Source: Candidatus Faecalibacterium gallistercoris
Lineage (GTDB): Bacteria; Bacillota; Clostridia; Oscillospirales; Ruminococcaceae
DNA: 39,797 bases
Assembly (NCBI GenBank): GCA_019116585.1
Contig: DXBJ01000055.1
Coordinates: 1 to 39,797 of the forward strand
Reading direction: 5' to 3'
This document shows positions 38,869-39,797 of the stretch, in pieces (within the stretch, counting starts at the first letter, position 1; the number at the start of each line of letters is the position of its first letter). A program made the translations under genes and the position numbers. The notes below the pieces were generated by a model. That model was given only the letters and a program-made list of their open reading frames with translations, had not been told where the DNA came from and did no database searches.

Positions 38869-39756
38869 ATTTCAGAGCAGAAACCAGAAGCAACATTACA
38901 GAAAATCCAGAGCGAACAGATCCAGCATATCCCCATCGCAGATCTGCATCCCTTCAAAAACCATCCCTTCAAGGTCCTGGACGACGAAGCCATGCAGCGG
39001 ACGGTGGAGAGCGTGGCCCAGTTTGGCGTGTTGGCTCCGCTCATTGCCCGCCCCCGGGAGGAAGGAGGTTACGAGATCATATCGGGGCACCGGCGGCAGC
39101 ACGCAGCAGAGCTGGCCGGGCTGAAAACTCTGCCGGTGATCGTGCGCAATATGAGCGACGATGAGGCGGTGATACGGATGGTGGACAGCAATTTGCAGCG
39201 GGAGAGCATCCTGCCCAGTGAGCGGGCTTTCGCCTACAAAATGAAGCTGGAAGCTATAAAAAATCAAGGTGCCAGGTCTGATTTGACTTCTCGCCAAGTT
39301 GGCGAGAAGTTATGGAGCGTAACTCAGGTGGGCGCAGCTGCTAATGAAAGCGAACGCCAAGTTCATCGCTATATCCGGCTTACCAACCTTATCCCGGAAC
39401 TTCTGGACCTGGTGGACCAAAAGAAAATCTCTTTCAATCCTGCTGTGGAGCTGTCCTACCTGACAGCCTCTGAACAGCAGGATTTTTTGGAGGCCATGCA
39501 GGACACCCAGAACGCGCCCTCCCTGTCCCAGGCCCAGCGCATCAAAAAACTGAGCCAGGAGGGCAAATGCAGCTACGATGCCATGTTCGACATCATGGGG
39601 GAGGAAAAGAAAGCGGAAATGGACCGTGTGACCATCAAAAACGAGGTGCTGCGGAAATATTTTCCGAAATCCTACACGCCCAAGCAGATGCAGGACACCA
39701 TCATCAAGCTGCTGGAACAGTGGCAGAAAAAGCGCCAGCGCAGCCAGGAACGCTGA
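38869..39756 (+). CDS. parB: ParB/Spo0J-family partition protein (probable ATT start)
   Basis: A 295-residue ParB-like nuclease/partition protein. The N-terminal domain reads IPIADLHPFKNHPFKVLDD, followed by ARPREEGGYEIISGHRR (the conserved GHRR nucleotide-binding motif) and a central helix-turn-helix (TSRQVGEKLWSV region). The ParB frame is open and conserved from codon 38869 (ISEQKPEATLQKIQSEQIQ), but the first ATG is 38992, which would delete the conserved N-terminus. With GGAGGTGAT at 38855-38863, ATT 38869 is the likely start; this is rare but has precedent (infC). It is co-directional with rep and follows a terminator. Next gene starts at 39792. Confidence 0.85.
   Translation: MSEQKPEATLQKIQSEQIQHIPIADLHPFKNHPFKVLDDEAMQRTVESVAQFGVLAPLIARPREEGGYEIISGHRRQHAAELAGLKTLPVIVRNMSDDEAVIRMVDSNLQRESILPSERAFAYKMKLEAIKNQGARSDLTSRQVGEKLWSVTQVGAAANESERQVHRYIRLTNLIPELLDLVDQKKISFNPAVELSYLTASEQQDFLEAMQDTQNAPSLSQAQRIKKLSQEGKCSYDAMFDIMGEEKKAEMDRVTIKNEVLRKYFPKSYTPKQMQDTIIKLLEQWQKKRQRSQER
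39286..39310. repeat. Perfect 25-bp palindrome inside parB
   Basis: ACTTCTCGCCAA (39286-39297), G, TTGGCGAGAAGT (39299-39310). It overlaps codons for TSRQVGEKL in the helix-turn-helix. It could be a centromere-like ParB site, an operator or a chance of coding sequence. Confidence 0.6.
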
Positions 39757-39791
39757 CCTGCTGACACGATGCAGAGACAGGAGGACATTCA

Positions 39792-39797
39792 ATGTAC
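39792..39797 (+). CDS. Start of the next element gene (truncated by window end)
   Basis: ATG 39792 follows AGGAGGA with good spacing, 35 nt after parB. Only two codons (Met-Tyr) are visible, so no product can be named. Confidence 0.45.

Larger units (their letters stand above)
37587..39797 (+). mobile_element. Left end of an integrative (ICE/IME-type) element, truncated by the window
   Basis: It starts at the tRNA/tmRNA-end attachment core, with a marked drop in GC content and a change in codon use. It contains a RepA_N replication initiator and a ParB-like protein, the usual maintenance module of Firmicutes conjugative elements. Integrase and transfer genes would lie beyond the window. Confidence 0.75.

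Noticed and set aside
38859-39164. An overlapping frame starting MMNHFRAET at the parB ribosome binding site
   Set aside because: It has the better start codon, but its translation resembles no protein and the ParB frame holds the conserved residues throughout; a frameshift was considered and is not needed.
1-39797. CRISPR array, complete tRNA, rRNA or prophage structural genes
   Set aside because: No regularly spaced repeats with unique spacers, no complete cloverleaf and no phage proteins were seen on either strand.

Overview
The window is GC-rich bacterial DNA with Firmicutes-type gene content: a FabK-type fatty-acid operon, a MarR regulator, a DNA polymerase I lacking proofreading residues, strong A/G-rich ribosome binding sites, and a RepA_N/ParB element at the right end. 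This combination suggests an anaerobic clostridial gut organism of the Faecalibacterium / Gemmiger / Subdoligranulum type. The taxonomic call is inference; no rRNA gene is present. The last 2.2 kb is clearly less GC-rich and belongs to a mobile element.

Layout. 1-613: a copy of a mobile-looking repeat, then a sigma-70 promoter running straight into an intrinsic terminator. 614-2335: an ammonium channel fused to a P-II domain. 2598-6597: a phosphorelay of an HD-GYP response regulator, an Hpt protein and a hybrid sensor kinase. 6717-7592: a CPBP membrane protein followed by a second repeat copy. 7832-11504 (minus): tsaD and polA. 11877-13596: ferredoxin, an ArsC-like protein without its cysteine, and a threonine-aldolase-like enzyme. 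13811-14743: a membrane-anchored protein of unknown function.

15076-24812 is a complete fatty-acid initiation and elongation operon: acpP-accB-accC-accD-accA-fabH-fabK-fabD-fabG-fabF-fabZ-marR. Most genes overlap or nearly abut. A third repeat copy lies between fabH and fabK, and a 34-bp AT-rich palindrome sits just downstream of the acpP promoter. It is followed by an AGCS amino acid:sodium symporter, a small XRE repressor with a near-perfect operator over its own promoter, and an 86-aa unknown protein.

27263-37267 is the most distinctive chromosomal block. A PrpR_N-type regulator with a decayed AAA+ domain is divergent from a putative acid-sugar catabolic cluster: DUF1537 kinase, cytosolic BNR/sialidase-like protein, iron alcohol dehydrogenase, DapA-family aldolase and PdxA2-like dehydrogenase. 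A second unit follows (SLC13-type permease and a stand-alone VOC domain). Both promoters carry the same TGT-N11-ACA element about 100 bp upstream of the -10 box, which suggests one regulon. Kinase plus PdxA2 chemistry would give dihydroxyacetone phosphate from a four-carbon acid sugar; the roles of the BNR, ADH and DapA proteins are open.

37587-39797 is the left end of an integrative element. It begins with a 23-bp tRNA/tmRNA 3' end (attachment core), then a RepA_N initiator gene that contains four 23-bp iterons, then a ParB-like gene that appears to start at ATT. The element continues past the window.
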